A stretch of 64,000 nucleotides of DNA, from positions 248,001-312,000 of IMG/VR virus record IMGVR_UViG_3300023199_000204. The stretch is one strand, 5' to 3'. Every line of letters starts with the position of its first letter. Within the stretch, counting starts at the first letter, position 1. A program made the translations under genes and the position numbers. Below, piece by piece: positions 40,137 through 48,900 of the stretch. The notes under the pieces were generated by a model, which ran no database searches, was not told the DNA's origin, and saw only the letters and a list, made by a program, of their open reading frames with translations. The DNA is from a virus.

Positions 40137-40273
40137 TGCCAACTAAAGGAATGTATCAGGTGTGGTGGTGTGGCAGAGGGGAAGAATATTTTGATAGAGA
40201 GTTCAATAATTTTGAATCTGCCATACAATACATAAGATCAGAATGGGGCTATGGGGCTATCCACAGAAACTAA
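40136..40273 (+). CDS. hypothetical protein, 45 aa
   Basis: It contains YQVWWCGRGEEYFDREFNNF then SAIQYIRSEWGYG. The next gene starts inside it in another frame and its beginning continues naturally after SEWGYG, so the two may be one gene split by a frameshift. Confidence 0.45.
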   Translation: MPTKGMYQVWWCGRGEEYFDREFNNFESAIQYIRSEWGYGAIHRN

Positions 40274-40623
40274 TTCTGCCAGATGGGACTAATTATTCTT
40301 TTGACGAACCAGAATTTAATAATTATGTCGTTTTAAGTCTCTTTTCTTTAAAAGATGAAATATTAATTAATCCCAATACTAGGCAAGTTTATGTAATTAA
40401 TATAATTAATAAAGATAAAAGAGTATGGAAATATTTAAGAAACGCTAATAGAATTACTAATATTAGAGAGCGTATGGATGACTATATGAAAAATGTTAAT
40501 GCTAATGAAATTGTTGATCTTCTTTTAGATTATGATATGTTAGAACCAATTAGTTGTGGAATATCTTCTGGCGTAGAGGATATGAGGTTTACCCAAAGTG
40601 GAAGAAGAAAGAGAGGAGATTAA
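40243..40623 (+). CDS. hypothetical protein, 126 aa
   Basis: LILPDGTNYSFDEPEFNNYV near 9-29 and a helical C-terminus. Overlaps the previous gene by 31 bases. No family recognised. Confidence 0.5.
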   Translation: MGLWGYPQKLILPDGTNYSFDEPEFNNYVVLSLFSLKDEILINPNTRQVYVINIINKDKRVWKYLRNANRITNIRERMDDYMKNVNANEIVDLLLDYDMLEPISCGISSGVEDMRFTQSGRRKRGD

Positions 40624-40634
40624 AAATAAATAAC

Positions 40635-40717
40635 GCATCCCGTTCCAGACGCCTGTCTTCTAAATAGGTTCCTTAATAGTTTGGGGGAGGTAAGAGGTTC
40701 GAGTCCTCCGGGGTGTT
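40635..40717 (+). tRNA. tRNA-Arg(UCU)-like, atypical arms
   Basis: The acceptor GCATCCC pairs with GGGGTGT, stem CCTGT/ATAGG closes loop CTTCTAA, and the T arm is GAGG-TTCGAGT-CCTC. Only about 10 nt lie where the D arm should be and about 24 nt form the variable region, so the fold is unusual. Confidence 0.6.
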
Positions 40718-40733
40718 TAAAAAAGAGAAAGAT

Positions 40734-41349
40734 ATGTCAATGAGAATTAAGCAACATAAGTTATTCATAGAGACTAAAAAAAAGAATTGAGGCTGGCTAC
40801 GATCTTCAAACAGAGGCAATGGTTTTGTCGGATAGGCTTATGGATATTGGAGATCCAGACAGAAGGGGAGAGTTTATAAAACACTCCATAATTATAGAAA
40901 CCTCTAATTCAAAACCTAGATTAAGAAAGTTAAAAAGAAAGGGAGAACAAATTTGGAAAACAAATGCTAAAAAGTGGTTTAATCTTCCTTTGAAAATAGA
41001 TTCTAATAAAGTAAAAGCACAAGGAAAGGTTTATACTAGTATAGATTGTCTTTTAATGTATGAATATGAAGTTGGAAAATCTGGAGTTCCGTTTTACCCA
41101 AATAAAGGCGATCCAGATAAACATTTAATGTTTATTGCTAATCAGAGATCTAATTGGAGAGCTTTAACTAATACTAGTAATTACTATACCTCCTTTCACG
41201 AAGAGTATATTTATATATTTATGAAAAGTGGTTTGGTAAATAAAATAATCTATACTCCTAAATTAAAAAAAACGGTAAATAAAATTCTAATAAAAGAGCC
41301 ACTATATACAGAAGAAAGGAAAATTTACATTAAAGATAATGGGCATTAA
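40734..41349 (+). pseudogene. hypothetical gene with a frameshift at A8
   Basis: ATG 40734 behind AGAGAAAG opens SMRIKQHKLFIETKK; a shift in the A run near 40776 gives RIEAGYDLQTEAMVLSDRLM and a continuous frame of about 180 codons to TAA 41347. RRGEFIKHSIIIETSNSKPR is a distinctive segment. Function unknown. Confidence 0.5.
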
Positions 41350-41351
41350 TT

Positions 41352-41507
41352 ATGTCACCAAATCCAGAAGTATATAAAAAATTTGAAGTTTTAAGGCATT
41401 ACGAAGACTTTATCGTTTCCCTCTTATATATTAAGAGGGATATTAGGAATGGGTTTAATTTAGGTAGAAAGAAAGAAGTAAAAAAAAGAAATAATTGTTT
41501 TAAATAA
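41352..41507 (+). CDS. hypothetical protein, 51 aa
   Basis: Starts 2 bases after the previous stop. EVYKKFEVLRHYEDFIVSLL followed by a basic tail. No family recognised. Confidence 0.5.
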   Translation: MSPNPEVYKKFEVLRHYEDFIVSLLYIKRDIRNGFNLGRKKEVKKRNNCFK

Positions 41508-41533
41508 AAAGGATTTTTTTATATAAAAAGAAA

Positions 41534-41722
41534 ATGTTCTGGAAGGAATTATTTTCAAAAATTGATAGTTATAATATTCCTTATAAAGACAGAAAAGAGA
41601 TTATAAAAAGAATAAGACAAGAAAGGTATTATCTTAAACTACCCCGTCCTGAAAATTGGGAACAGAGATATGGAAAAATAATAAGTTGGTGGGCAAAATG
41701 GGTAATAAGAAAAAAAATATAG
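41534..41722 (+). CDS. hypothetical protein, 62 aa
   Basis: Basic helical protein. Overlaps the next gene by 25 bases. Support is moderate. Confidence 0.45.
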   Translation: MFWKELFSKIDSYNIPYKDRKEIIKRIRQERYYLKLPRPENWEQRYGKIISWWAKWVIRKKI

Positions 41723-41886
41723 ATGATCCTTGTGTAAGCAACTACCGACTTGCGAGAGTTAATGATAAACACTGGGTTAAAAGATATTATTTACAACAGG
41801 ATAGGAGCTGTTGTGGAGTCTTTGATGTTAGGAAAATAGGACCAGATTTGCGTGTATATCTTATTGGATGTAATTATGGGCACTAA
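41698..41886 (+). CDS. hypothetical protein, 62 aa
   Basis: ATG 41698 within the previous gene. Contains YYLQQDRSCCGVFDVRKIGP. No family recognised. Confidence 0.5.
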   Translation: MGNKKKNIDDPCVSNYRLARVNDKHWVKRYYLQQDRSCCGVFDVRKIGPDLRVYLIGCNYGH

Positions 41887-41897
41887 TGGAGTAGGTA

Positions 41898-42255
41898 ATG
41901 AATATAGAAGATTTAATAAAATTAATTGGGAAAGCATATGATTCATATTTTAACTTAGTTGTTAATTAATCTCAAGATAAATATTTGGCAAAAAGTTATT
42001 GTGAATGTTTCATTCTGCAAAATATAGATTAAAAATATATTTTGCCAAAAAAAGTATTCTTTGTTTTATAAAGAAGCGAGAAGAGGAGAGAAAATAAAAT
42101 GTTTATCAGAGTTGGATTCTTGCTTATATTCAGTTTTAAAATGCTTTAGAAAGTCAAGTGAAGAGGCATTTAAAATTATAAAATTGATTAAGAAATATTA
42201 TGAAAAGTTATATAAACATAAATTAAATTATAAAGGAGAGAATGTTAGTGTCTAA
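41898..42255 (+). pseudogene. hypothetical gene with two in-frame TAA codons and a frameshift
   Basis: ATG 41898 opens MNIEDLIKLIGKAYDSYFNL, TAA at 41967, SQDKYLAKSYCECFILQNID, TAA at 42030, KYILPKKVFF. A frame change near 42060 then gives FYKEARRGEKIKCLSELDSC and a helical end at 42255. The parts read as one protein of about 118 residues. Confidence 0.4.
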
Positions 42256-43239
42256 AATATTACTAAAGTTTATAGATCTATTTTGTGGAATCGGAGCATT
42301 TCATCAAGCAATTATTAATCTCAAGAATAAATCTATAATTAAAGATTATAAATGCATTCTATCTTGTGATATAGATAAAGATGCAAAGGAAACTTATCAA
42401 AAAAACTTTGATACAGATTTATTTATAAATGATGTTAAAGATGTATCAGACATTAATAATACTTATAGCTTATTATGTGCAGGATTTCCTTGTCAACCGT
42501 TTAGTATTTCAGGAAATAAACGGGGTTTTAATGATGAGAGAGCAGGTCTATTTTTTAAAGTTGTTGATATTGTAAAAAAAACTAATCCTAATTTTATAAT
42601 AATAGAAAACTCGCCTCGTTTAATTAGGAATAGTAGTTATTTCTCAGTCATACAAAATGAATTAGATAATGCTGGATATAATGTTAATGCTGAGATTATT
42701 AATTCTAATAAATTCGCAACTCCTAAAAAAAAGAATCAAAGGTTATATAGTTGCTATCAATAAAAATATTAATATTAATTATATATTTTCCTAAAGGGGA
42801 GGAACATAATTTATCAGTCCATGATATATTAGATTCTTCAGTTCAGAAACACTTAATCGAAAAAAGATATGAAATAATATGGAATAAAACTGTTAATGAA
42901 AACAAAAAATACGGACCTATTAGAATAGGATATGTTTTAAAGAGAAGACAAGGAGAACGCATTTATAGTGTTGACGGGCATTCAATAACCTTAACTGCTT
43001 CGGGAGGAGGCCCTGGTAGAAGTACTGGATTATATTGTGTAGATAAAAGTAAAAACATTATTAGAAGATTATCAGTTAATGAATGTAGGAAATTATCAGG
43101 CTTTAATAATGATTTTATTGTTAATAAAAATAAAAGAGTTGCTTATAAACAATTTGGAAATACTATTGTAGTTCCTGTAGTAGAAGCTATTATAAAAAAT
43201 TTAGTTTTACAGACAAAAGAAGAGAATTGGAGTGACTAG
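42242..43239 (+). pseudogene. DNA C5-cytosine methyltransferase, frameshifted
   Basis: Motif I FIDLFCGIGAFHQAI, catalytic PCQPFS (motif IV), motif VI as ENSPRLI, the late block HSITLTASGGGPGRSTGLY and motif X FGNTIVVPVVEAI are all present. The total length, about 330 codons, is normal for M.HhaI-size enzymes. The frame changes near 42745-42790 (motif VIII region), so the gene is split into 42242-42763 and 42751-43239. Such enzymes methylate cytosine for restriction-modification. The stop overlaps the endonuclease gene. Confidence 0.8.
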
Positions 43240-43988
43240 GTCTGGTGCGGTTAAAGGAAATCTCAAAGAGAGAGCAGTATTAACTGTCCTTAAAGAACAC
43301 ATTAAATACACCGAATTTCACTCAATTTTTGGTATTAGAGTTTGTATAAATTGTTACGATAACATCACTTTCTCCCACCTTTCAAGAAAAAAAAACAGAT
43401 TTTATAGTAGTTTTTCCTAAATGTGAGAATTGCATTAGAGAAAAAAATATATTAAATATACAGCATAAATTTGGTGCAGGCAATTCAGTAGCTAGATGTA
43501 AACAAATTAAGTTTTTAACTTTACTTAATTTAGATGACAATAAATCATATATAATTAAAAAGTTTTTTGGTACAAAAAATACAAAAGGAACTGGCATTTC
43601 TGTCACAGAAAGAGAGGTATTTAAGAATAATATTAAAAATAATATACAAGGTGTTATTAAATTTTTTCTTTTTGGAAATGAAGAAGATTATATTCCTAAT
43701 ATTTTGTTAAAGCAAAATAAAAATAAGATTGATGTTTATTATAATTACAATATTATATTGAATAATATTAACAGCACTGCTTTTGATATTAATATCAAAA
43801 CCAATACTATAAATATTTCAATTAACAGATTTAAAGCATTATCTTTTCAAAGAAAAGGCGGGGGAAAGAAGGAGAAAAATCCGCAAGATATTCAATGCAA
43901 AATACTTAAAAGTTTTTATGATTTATTAAATGAATTAACATATAAAAATACTGTTAATTTAAATGAATTGTCTTTTAAAGTATTTTAA
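43232..43988 (+). pseudogene. putative restriction endonuclease, frameshifted
   Basis: Starts 8 bases inside the methylase gene. The frame shifts in the A run near 43385, then reads KKTDFIVVFPKCENCIREKN and LNIQHKFGAGNSVARCKQIK. The TDFIVV ... IQHKF spacing suits a PD-(D/E)XK variant with Q-x-K. Position next to a C5 methylase is the main evidence. Total about 252 codons. Specificity unknown. Confidence 0.55.
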
Positions 43989-43991
43989 TTA

Positions 43992-44034
43992 CACATACGT
44001 GCGTGAAATTTAATTTCATCGTCTCGACGATTTT
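43992..44034 (+). repeat. dispersed motif, copy 2 (ACGTGCGTG ... TCGACGATTTTA)
   Basis: Contains ATACGTGCGTG, an AT-rich middle and CTCGACGATTTTA, matching copy 1 at 6834-6880 in order and spacing. It lies directly downstream of the putative endonuclease stop and upstream of GGGAGAGAAGG, the next gene's ribosome site. Confidence 0.55.
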
Positions 44035-44047
44035 AGGGAGAGAAGGA

Positions 44048-44245
44048 ATGGCGAGATTTAAATCAGCTTATGGAGAGTTAAAACTTACTTGGAACTGTAG
44101 AAAGTGTAAAATAACTCATACAACAGATGATTTATTTATAGAGTGTAAGCGAGAATCATATGCTTTAAATGAAGACCAAAGGGAGCATCATTTTTTAATG
44201 TTGTGTTCAAAATGTAATAAATTTTATAATGTAGAGGTTATTTAA
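44048..44245 (+). CDS. zinc-ribbon protein, 65 aa
   Basis: NCRKCKITH near 16-24 and LCSKCNKFY near 51-59. ATG 44048 follows GAGAAGG. TAA overlaps the next ATG. Confidence 0.6.
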   Translation: MARFKSAYGELKLTWNCRKCKITHTTDDLFIECKRESYALNEDQREHHFLMLCSKCNKFYNVEVI

Positions 44246-44520
44246 TGGATGAAAATAAATTAAATTTAATGAAGCGAATTAAATATTCAATAAGCAAAAC
44301 TTGTTCTATGTGTAAATGGGCAACATTTTAAAACCATAAAGAATTTGGAAGTTGTTATAAACAAAGTTATAGGCATAAAAAACATAATGATATTCTTAGT
44401 ATGACCATTCATAAGAGTGGAATATGTGATAAATTTGAGTTTTCACATAAGGATTTTTATAAACTTGGAGATTACATTCCTTTTTTGAAAGGAGCGATTA
44501 ATGAACCCACAAGCTATTAG
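44245..44520 (+). pseudogene. Cys-containing gene with in-frame TAA
   Basis: From ATG 44245: SISKTCSMCKWATF, TAA at 44329-44331, then NHKEFGSCYKQSYRHK and SMTIHKSGICDKFEFSHKDF to TAG 44518-44520. The cysteines before and after the TAA would together make one zinc site, supporting a single protein. Confidence 0.5.
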
Positions 44521-44944
44521 ATTATATCACGTTGGCTACCATAACAAACCAGGACAGATATACAGGTTTTATACTATAAGGCTAAAATGGGATGATGGTG
44601 GGAGAATGGATTTTCCAAGTGAGGAGCACGCAAATGCTTACTTAGAAGGAAGACCAGCAAATTTTGTAAGTAATATTAAATTATCATCAAAAGTCCCTGT
44701 TAAAAAGGAAGAGGTTATTGCTGAAGCAACAGAATTTAATGTTATGTTAAATTCCTATGGAGTAAATAAAGTTCCTGTAATCAAGGTTGTGAGAGAAATA
44801 ACTTCTCTTGGTCTCAGAGATGCGAAGAATCTCGTTGAGTCTGCCCCTGTTGCGATACAGGAGGGTTTAGAGAAAGAGCAAGCCGAAAAGACAGCAAGGA
44901 AGTTAAAAGAGCTTGGAGCGGAAGTGGAAGTGGTTTCAGCTTAA
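44501..44944 (+). CDS. protein with ribosomal bL12 (L7/L12) C-terminal domain
   Basis: 147 residues. Residues about 75-147 match the L7/L12 C-terminal domain: [20 protein letters not shown] then [20 protein letters not shown] and [13 protein letters not shown]. That domain recruits elongation and release factors to the ribosome. The first 70 residues ([20 protein letters not shown]) replace the usual dimerisation and hinge region and are not recognised. It could dock phage-favoured factors or compete with host L12. An adjacent hairpin and tRNA-Val follow. Confidence 0.8.
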   Translation: MNPQAIRLYHVGYHNKPGQIYRFYTIRLKWDDGGRMDFPSEEHANAYLEGRPANFVSNIKLSSKVPVKKEEVIAEATEFNVMLNSYGVNKVPVIKVVREITSLGLRDAKNLVESAPVAIQEGLEKEQAEKTARKLKELGAEVEVVSA

Positions 44945-44948
44945 AAAT

Positions 44949-44968
44949 ATAGCACCTAATGGTGCTAT
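44949..44968 (+). terminator. hairpin, possible terminator or processing site
   Basis: ATAGCACC-TAAT-GGTGCTAT is a perfect 8-bp hairpin beginning 5 bases after the L12-like stop and abutting the 5' end of tRNA-Val. No U tract follows, so RNA processing is as likely as termination. Confidence 0.4.
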
Positions 44969-45040
44969 AGATGAGTAACTCAGTGGAAGAGTGGGTGTTT
45001 TACGAGCACTTGGTCGGGGGTTCAAATCCCTCCTCATCCA
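44969..45040 (+). tRNA. tRNA-Val(UAC)
   Basis: The acceptor AGATGAG/CTCATCC has an A-C mismatch at the first pair. D stem ACTC/GAGT, anticodon stem GGTGT/GCACT with loop TTTACGA, A73. Confidence 0.8.
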
Positions 45041-45056
45041 AATAGGATCTCTAACT

Positions 45057-45209
45057 ATGAGAAATATTAAGCAAAAAACTGAATTGATGGAAAAAGAAAA
45101 AAGTATTTTAAATAGTTATATAAAAGTTCTGCTTAAAACAAGTAGGTCTTTTACTAAACTTGTATATAATTGGGCAAATAAAAATAAGATTAATAAACAT
45201 GACAAATAA
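45057..45209 (+). CDS. hypothetical protein, 50 aa
   Basis: ATG 45057 follows ATAGGATC. Lysine-rich helical peptide. Weakly supported. Confidence 0.4.
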   Translation: MRNIKQKTELMEKEKSILNSYIKVLLKTSRSFTKLVYNWANKNKINKHDK

Positions 45210-45269
45210 TTATTCGTGGGGGAATGAAACAAAATCTATAGTTGATTAAATAATTTTACAATATGGTGA

Positions 45270-45533
45270 ATGATGTCTTTAAAAGAAATAAAATATTATG
45301 GCTTAATGTGTGATTTGTGTGGTAAAATAGAAAAAATAGAGAATTATGCTGGAACCATAGGTGTAAAGCTTCCTTCAAATTGGGCAAAAATAAGTTATAA
45401 TCTGCCTCAGAAGGGAAGGTTTAGGGCGGCATTTACTATTCATAAGTGTCCAACCTGTGAGAGAGAGAAGCCATCAGACGCCGAAATCCTAATTCCAGAG
45501 GACGCAATAAACATTAATAAAGAAGTATATTAA
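45270..45533 (+). CDS. zinc-binding hypothetical protein, 87 aa
   Basis: LMCDLCGKIE near 12-21 and HKCPTCEREK near 58-67 form a zinc ribbon. TAA overlaps the next ATG (TAATG). Confidence 0.6.
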   Translation: MMSLKEIKYYGLMCDLCGKIEKIENYAGTIGVKLPSNWAKISYNLPQKGRFRAAFTIHKCPTCEREKPSDAEILIPEDAININKEVY

Positions 45534-46090
45534 TGAAATATCATATAAAAGCAACAATAGAATTATTTAATAAAAGACCAATATTTAGCGGACTAAGATC
45601 TCAGTTTTATTATATGGGTAGGGACTGGGATTGTGTTATTTCTTTTGAAGATGAAAAACTTTTTAGTAAAGAATTAAATGATGTCTATTTAACACTGCTA
45701 AGTCCCGATTTACAAAAAGATAATATAAAAGTTGGAATGCCGTTTTTATTAAGAGAAGGAGCCAGAGTTATTGCTTTTGGTTCAGTTTTAGAAATTAATG
45801 AAGAAACTTTTTCAGAAGGAATGAATATAAAAATTGTTAATAAAGAAAGAATGATTTAAACTCTTGTTAGATTTGAATATCTTGATATAGATGAATATGC
45901 TTATTTTTTAATTCCCGGATGGGATAGAAACATTCAGCTTTCTATTTCATTAAAGGAACTTCCATTTGAATTATCCAGAGAATTAGTGGAATAATTAAAT
46001 GAGGGCAATCCTTATAGGTGTTTCGTTGAAACAAATATTGGTGCCGAGTCAAAGTTTAAATTGAGATTCCAAAATTGGAAACTTGGCTGA
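45533..46090 (+). pseudogene. hypothetical gene with two in-frame TAA codons
   Basis: ATG 45533 opens 108 codons (FNKRPIFSGLRSQFYYMG, ...NKERMI). TAA at 45857 is followed by 44 open codons (TLVRFEYLDIDEYAYFLIPG), a second TAA at 45992, and 31 more (NEGNPYRCFVETNIGAESKF) to TGA 46088. The end overlaps tRNA-Ser. The length and coherence of the later parts argue for one original protein of 185 residues. Confidence 0.5.
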
Positions 46091-46161
46091 ATGGTATAGC
46101 GTCGGTTTCGAAAGCCGTAGCTGGAGTAACATCCGTGAAGGTTCGAATCCTTCAGTTTCCG
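46077..46161 (+). tRNA. tRNA-Ser(CGA)
   Basis: A class II tRNA with acceptor GGAAACT/AGTTTCC, G73, loop TTCGAAA and variable arm. The T arm is GAAGG-TTCGAAT-CCTTC. Confidence 0.9.
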
Positions 46162-46162
46162 T

Positions 46163-46396
46163 TTGAAAGGATTTTCTCTTGTTAATAAAGAATTTTTTAT
46201 AAGAAATATTTATAATTCTAATTTTATTATGTTGGTAGAATCATTATATAAATGTTTCCCAACAATAGGAGGCAATAGATATGTACTTTTAAGTATTAGG
46301 GAAAATACAAAAGCATTATTATTTCCTGCTAATTACAAAGGAGAAACAACCTCTTTTAAAAGTTTAATTCCTAAGACTATTGAAGAAAAAAAATAA
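46163..46396 (+). CDS. hypothetical protein, about 77 aa
   Basis: TTG 46163 directly after the tRNA is the only convenient start, with no good ribosome site before it. Contains RNIYNSNFIMLVESLYKCFP. The start is uncertain. Confidence 0.4.
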   Translation: MKGFSLVNKEFFIRNIYNSNFIMLVESLYKCFPTIGGNRYVLLSIRENTKALLFPANYKGETTSFKSLIPKTIEEKK

Positions 46397-46592
46397 CGTG
46401 GCTCGTTGTGTATTTGAAAAATTAAAATACTCAATCTCACATTATGAAAAATATATTAATTACATTGGTGAAGAAAAATGTAATAATTGTTTTACTAGGG
46501 ATGGGTTGGCATTAGAACCAAGATTATGTGAAAAAATACATAAATTCTGTAATTGTTGTTATGGGTGTAGAAACTATTGTTTAAACTCTTGA
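46380..46592 (+). CDS. Cys-rich hypothetical protein, 70 aa
   Basis: Eight cysteines (EEKCNNCF, FCNCCYGCRNYC) suggest metal binding. TTG 46380 or GTG 46398 could start it. No family recognised. Confidence 0.5.
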   Translation: MKKKNNVARCVFEKLKYSISHYEKYINYIGEEKCNNCFTRDGLALEPRLCEKIHKFCNCCYGCRNYCLNS

Positions 46593-46603
46593 GAGGGGGT
46601 AGT

Positions 46604-46936
46604 ATGAAAGTAGCAATTATTTCGTTTTTAGCATTGTTTGGATATATATTTTTTATTGAAGTTAGCTTATTAACTTTTAGACTATGGTACCCAAAAAGAA
46701 AATATGAAAAGCATTTAAGCGATTTTAGAAGAACTAATTCTCATTCTAATATATATACATTATCTATAATATGGCCTGTTATAATTATAGGTTGGATAGC
46801 AAGAATGTTTTATTTACTTCCAGCAAAACTTGCTAATTTTTGCTTCCTTAAAGTAAAAACAATAAAAGAACCTTCATTTCAAAAAAAATCTGTTAAAAGA
46901 AAGCGAGATGATCAGAAAAAACAATATGAATATTAA
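46604..46936 (+). CDS. membrane protein, 110 aa
   Basis: Two hydrophobic segments (ISFLALFGYIFFIEVSLLTF near 5-24 and LSIIWPVIIIGWIARMFYLL near 53-72) and a basic tail. ATG 46604 follows GAGAGGGGG. Confidence 0.55.
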   Translation: MKVAIISFLALFGYIFFIEVSLLTFRLWYPKRKYEKHLSDFRRTNSHSNIYTLSIIWPVIIIGWIARMFYLLPAKLANFCFLKVKTIKEPSFQKKSVKRKRDDQKKQYEY

Positions 46937-47147
46937 ATTAAAAGTTAAACAACAAACACAAGTAAGATTAAGTGAAGAACAACTTCTCGAAGCTATAGTG
47001 TCATATATAGATGAAGCTCATTGTGGAAAATTAGCAAGTGCCTTAGGAAGTGGCAAAGTTATGATGGATTTTGATCCTGAGACAAGTGAATTTGTTTTAA
47101 TTTTAGATGGAATTTTAGATGATGAACCGGAGTATCATTTTCAATAA
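46926..47147 (+). CDS. hypothetical protein, 73 aa
   Basis: ATG 46926 lies in the end of the previous gene. VRLSEEQLLEAIVSYIDEAH near 13-32 and MMDFDPETSEFVLILDG near 46-62. TAATG overlap with the next gene. Confidence 0.55.
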   Translation: MNIKLKVKQQTQVRLSEEQLLEAIVSYIDEAHCGKLASALGSGKVMMDFDPETSEFVLILDGILDDEPEYHFQ

Positions 47148-47701
47148 TGAAAAAAATAATGAATGAGCTTAGAAAGCTTAGAGAAGACCAATTAAAGCTA
47201 GAAGAAAAGATAAGAGAAAAAACTGAAGAGACATTTAAATTAGGAGTAGATTCTCTATTTGAGGAAAATTCAAAACTAGAAAGTTTTTCTTGGATTCAAA
47301 CAGATATTGACCTTGAAGAAGAATTTTTGATTAAAGATTTTTGTGTTAATTATCATAAAATAAAAAAGTTGGCATATGAGTTTGAACAAGAAGACTTAAT
47401 AGAAATAGTTGAAGATATATCGTTTTCTTATTTAATTCAGAAGTTTTCCTATATGTTAAAAGAGAAAACTCCAATAGAGGAAATTATTGAAAATTGTTAT
47501 TTGGAAGAAACTCCAAATGAGTTTATAGAGTTATGTTATGAGGCAGCCATTTTGTTTCCAAGAATAAACAAATTTTTTACTTCTTTTGAAAAAGAAGATT
47601 ATAGGTTTATTTTTGGAGAAAATTTAAAAGTCTCTGTTTTTCGAAATAAAATTGATATAGAAGAACTTTCAGAAGATTATGAAAACTATGGAATATACTA
47701 A
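47147..47701 (+). CDS. hypothetical protein, 184 aa, coiled-coil N-terminus
   Basis: Residues 1-40 are a coiled coil (LRKLREDQLKLEEKIREKTE); the rest is acidic and helical. Coupled to both neighbours. No family recognised. Confidence 0.55.
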   Translation: MKKIMNELRKLREDQLKLEEKIREKTEETFKLGVDSLFEENSKLESFSWIQTDIDLEEEFLIKDFCVNYHKIKKLAYEFEQEDLIEIVEDISFSYLIQKFSYMLKEKTPIEEIIENCYLEETPNEFIELCYEAAILFPRINKFFTSFEKEDYRFIFGENLKVSVFRNKIDIEELSEDYENYGIY

Positions 47702-47702
47702 T

Positions 47703-47933
47703 ATGAATAATTTTTTTAAAGAACTCGTTGATAATCAGAAAGAAAATGTTGAAGAAGTTAATTATGATGAAATCTATAATGAAATAGATTCGTTATTAGA
47801 TGAATGGTTAAATGATAATGATGAGGTGGGTGATAGGGTTTTTGAGCTAATAGAGAAACTTAAACCTACTCCCACTCCTTCTAAAAATATGGAAAATATT
47901 AAAATGGATATTGTTCCAATTAAACTATTATAG
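47703..47933 (+). CDS. acidic hypothetical protein, 76 aa
   Basis: ATG 47703 is one base after the previous stop. Acidic helix (EIDSLLDEWLNDNDEVGD) then a proline-rich TPTPS tail. Confidence 0.5.
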   Translation: MNNFFKELVDNQKENVEEVNYDEIYNEIDSLLDEWLNDNDEVGDRVFELIEKLKPTPTPSKNMENIKMDIVPIKLL

Positions 47934-47941
47934 GAAACATA

Positions 47942-48419
47942 ATGGATAAAGAACTATTGTTGCTTTTAAATGAACACATGATGAAAGAATTTGATGCCTA
48001 TTTTCAATACTTAGCAACGGCATCCTTTTTTGAAAAGAAAGAGTGGCTTCGCACATTGGGCAAGGGTTCAAGCTGAAGAAGAAAGGGCTCACGCAATGAA
48101 AATATATGAGCATTTAATCGAAAGAGATTTAATACCTAACTTTTCAAATATAACTATTCCTCAGCTTGATTTTAACGGACCAGAAGATGCGTTTGCCTCG
48201 GCTTATAACGATGAAGTAAATCTTACAAGGAACGTTCAAAACTTAGCTGAGATATCTTTATCTTATAAAGATTACGCAGCATTTGATTTAATGACTTGGT
48301 TCGCCAAAGAGCAAATTGAAGAAGAAGATATGCTAGATAATATAACCACTAGGATTACTATGGCTGGGAATAATATATCAGCAATGTTATTCTTGGATCA
48401 AGAACTAGGAAAAAGATAA
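47942..48419 (+). pseudogene. ferritin-family gene with a frameshift
   Basis: ATG 47942 gives LLLLNEHMMKEFDAYFQYLA, the first ferritin helix with its iron-ligand glutamates. After FFEKK, at about 48043, a one-base shift leads to SGFAHWARVQAEEERAHAMK (helix 2, ligands EE..H) and DYAAFDLMTWFAKEQIEEED (helix 4). All ferroxidase elements exist across the two frames, total about 158 residues, normal for bacterial ferritin. Ferritins oxidise and store iron. Whether the shift is real decides whether the phage makes ferritin. Confidence 0.8.
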
Positions 48420-48420
48420 G

Positions 48421-48900
48421 TTGAACATATTTATTTTAGACAATGATTTAAAAAAATGTGTTGAATATTATGTAGATAAGCATTGTGTGAAAATGATATT
48501 AGAACATACTCAAATTTTATGTAGCGTTCATCACATATCTGGTTCTAAATTAGAAATACCATATAGGAAAACACATCAACATCATCCAGTTGTTAAATGG
48601 GCAACAAAAAGCCTAAGTAATTATAATTGGTTAATTAAGCTGACAGAAAGCCTTTGTAAAGAATATTCTTATAGATATGACAAAATTCATAAATGTGAAA
48701 AAGTTTTAAAATGGGCAAAAGAAAATACGCCAAATATTCCTGAGTTAGGATTAACTCCATTTGCCCAAGCAATGCCTGATGATTGTAAAAATGAGAACAC
48801 GGTGGTTGCTTATCGCAACTATTATAGAAAGCATAAGAGGCATCTTTTTGCTTGGAAAAGGAGAGAGCCTCCTTACTGGATAAAGGATGAAGAGAATTGA
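48421..48900 (+). CDS. conserved phage-type protein (DKHCVKMILE family)
   Basis: A TTG start, 159 residues. LDNDLKKCVEYYVDKHCVKM near 6-25, QHHPVVKWATKSLSNYNWL near 53-71, LTPFAQAMPDDCK near 110-122 and YRNYYRKHKRH match a widespread phage protein. Conserved His/Cys/Asp residues suggest an enzyme, but none is established to my knowledge. Overlaps the next gene by 14 bases. Confidence 0.65.
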   Translation: MNIFILDNDLKKCVEYYVDKHCVKMILEHTQILCSVHHISGSKLEIPYRKTHQHHPVVKWATKSLSNYNWLIKLTESLCKEYSYRYDKIHKCEKVLKWAKENTPNIPELGLTPFAQAMPDDCKNENTVVAYRNYYRKHKRHLFAWKRREPPYWIKDEEN

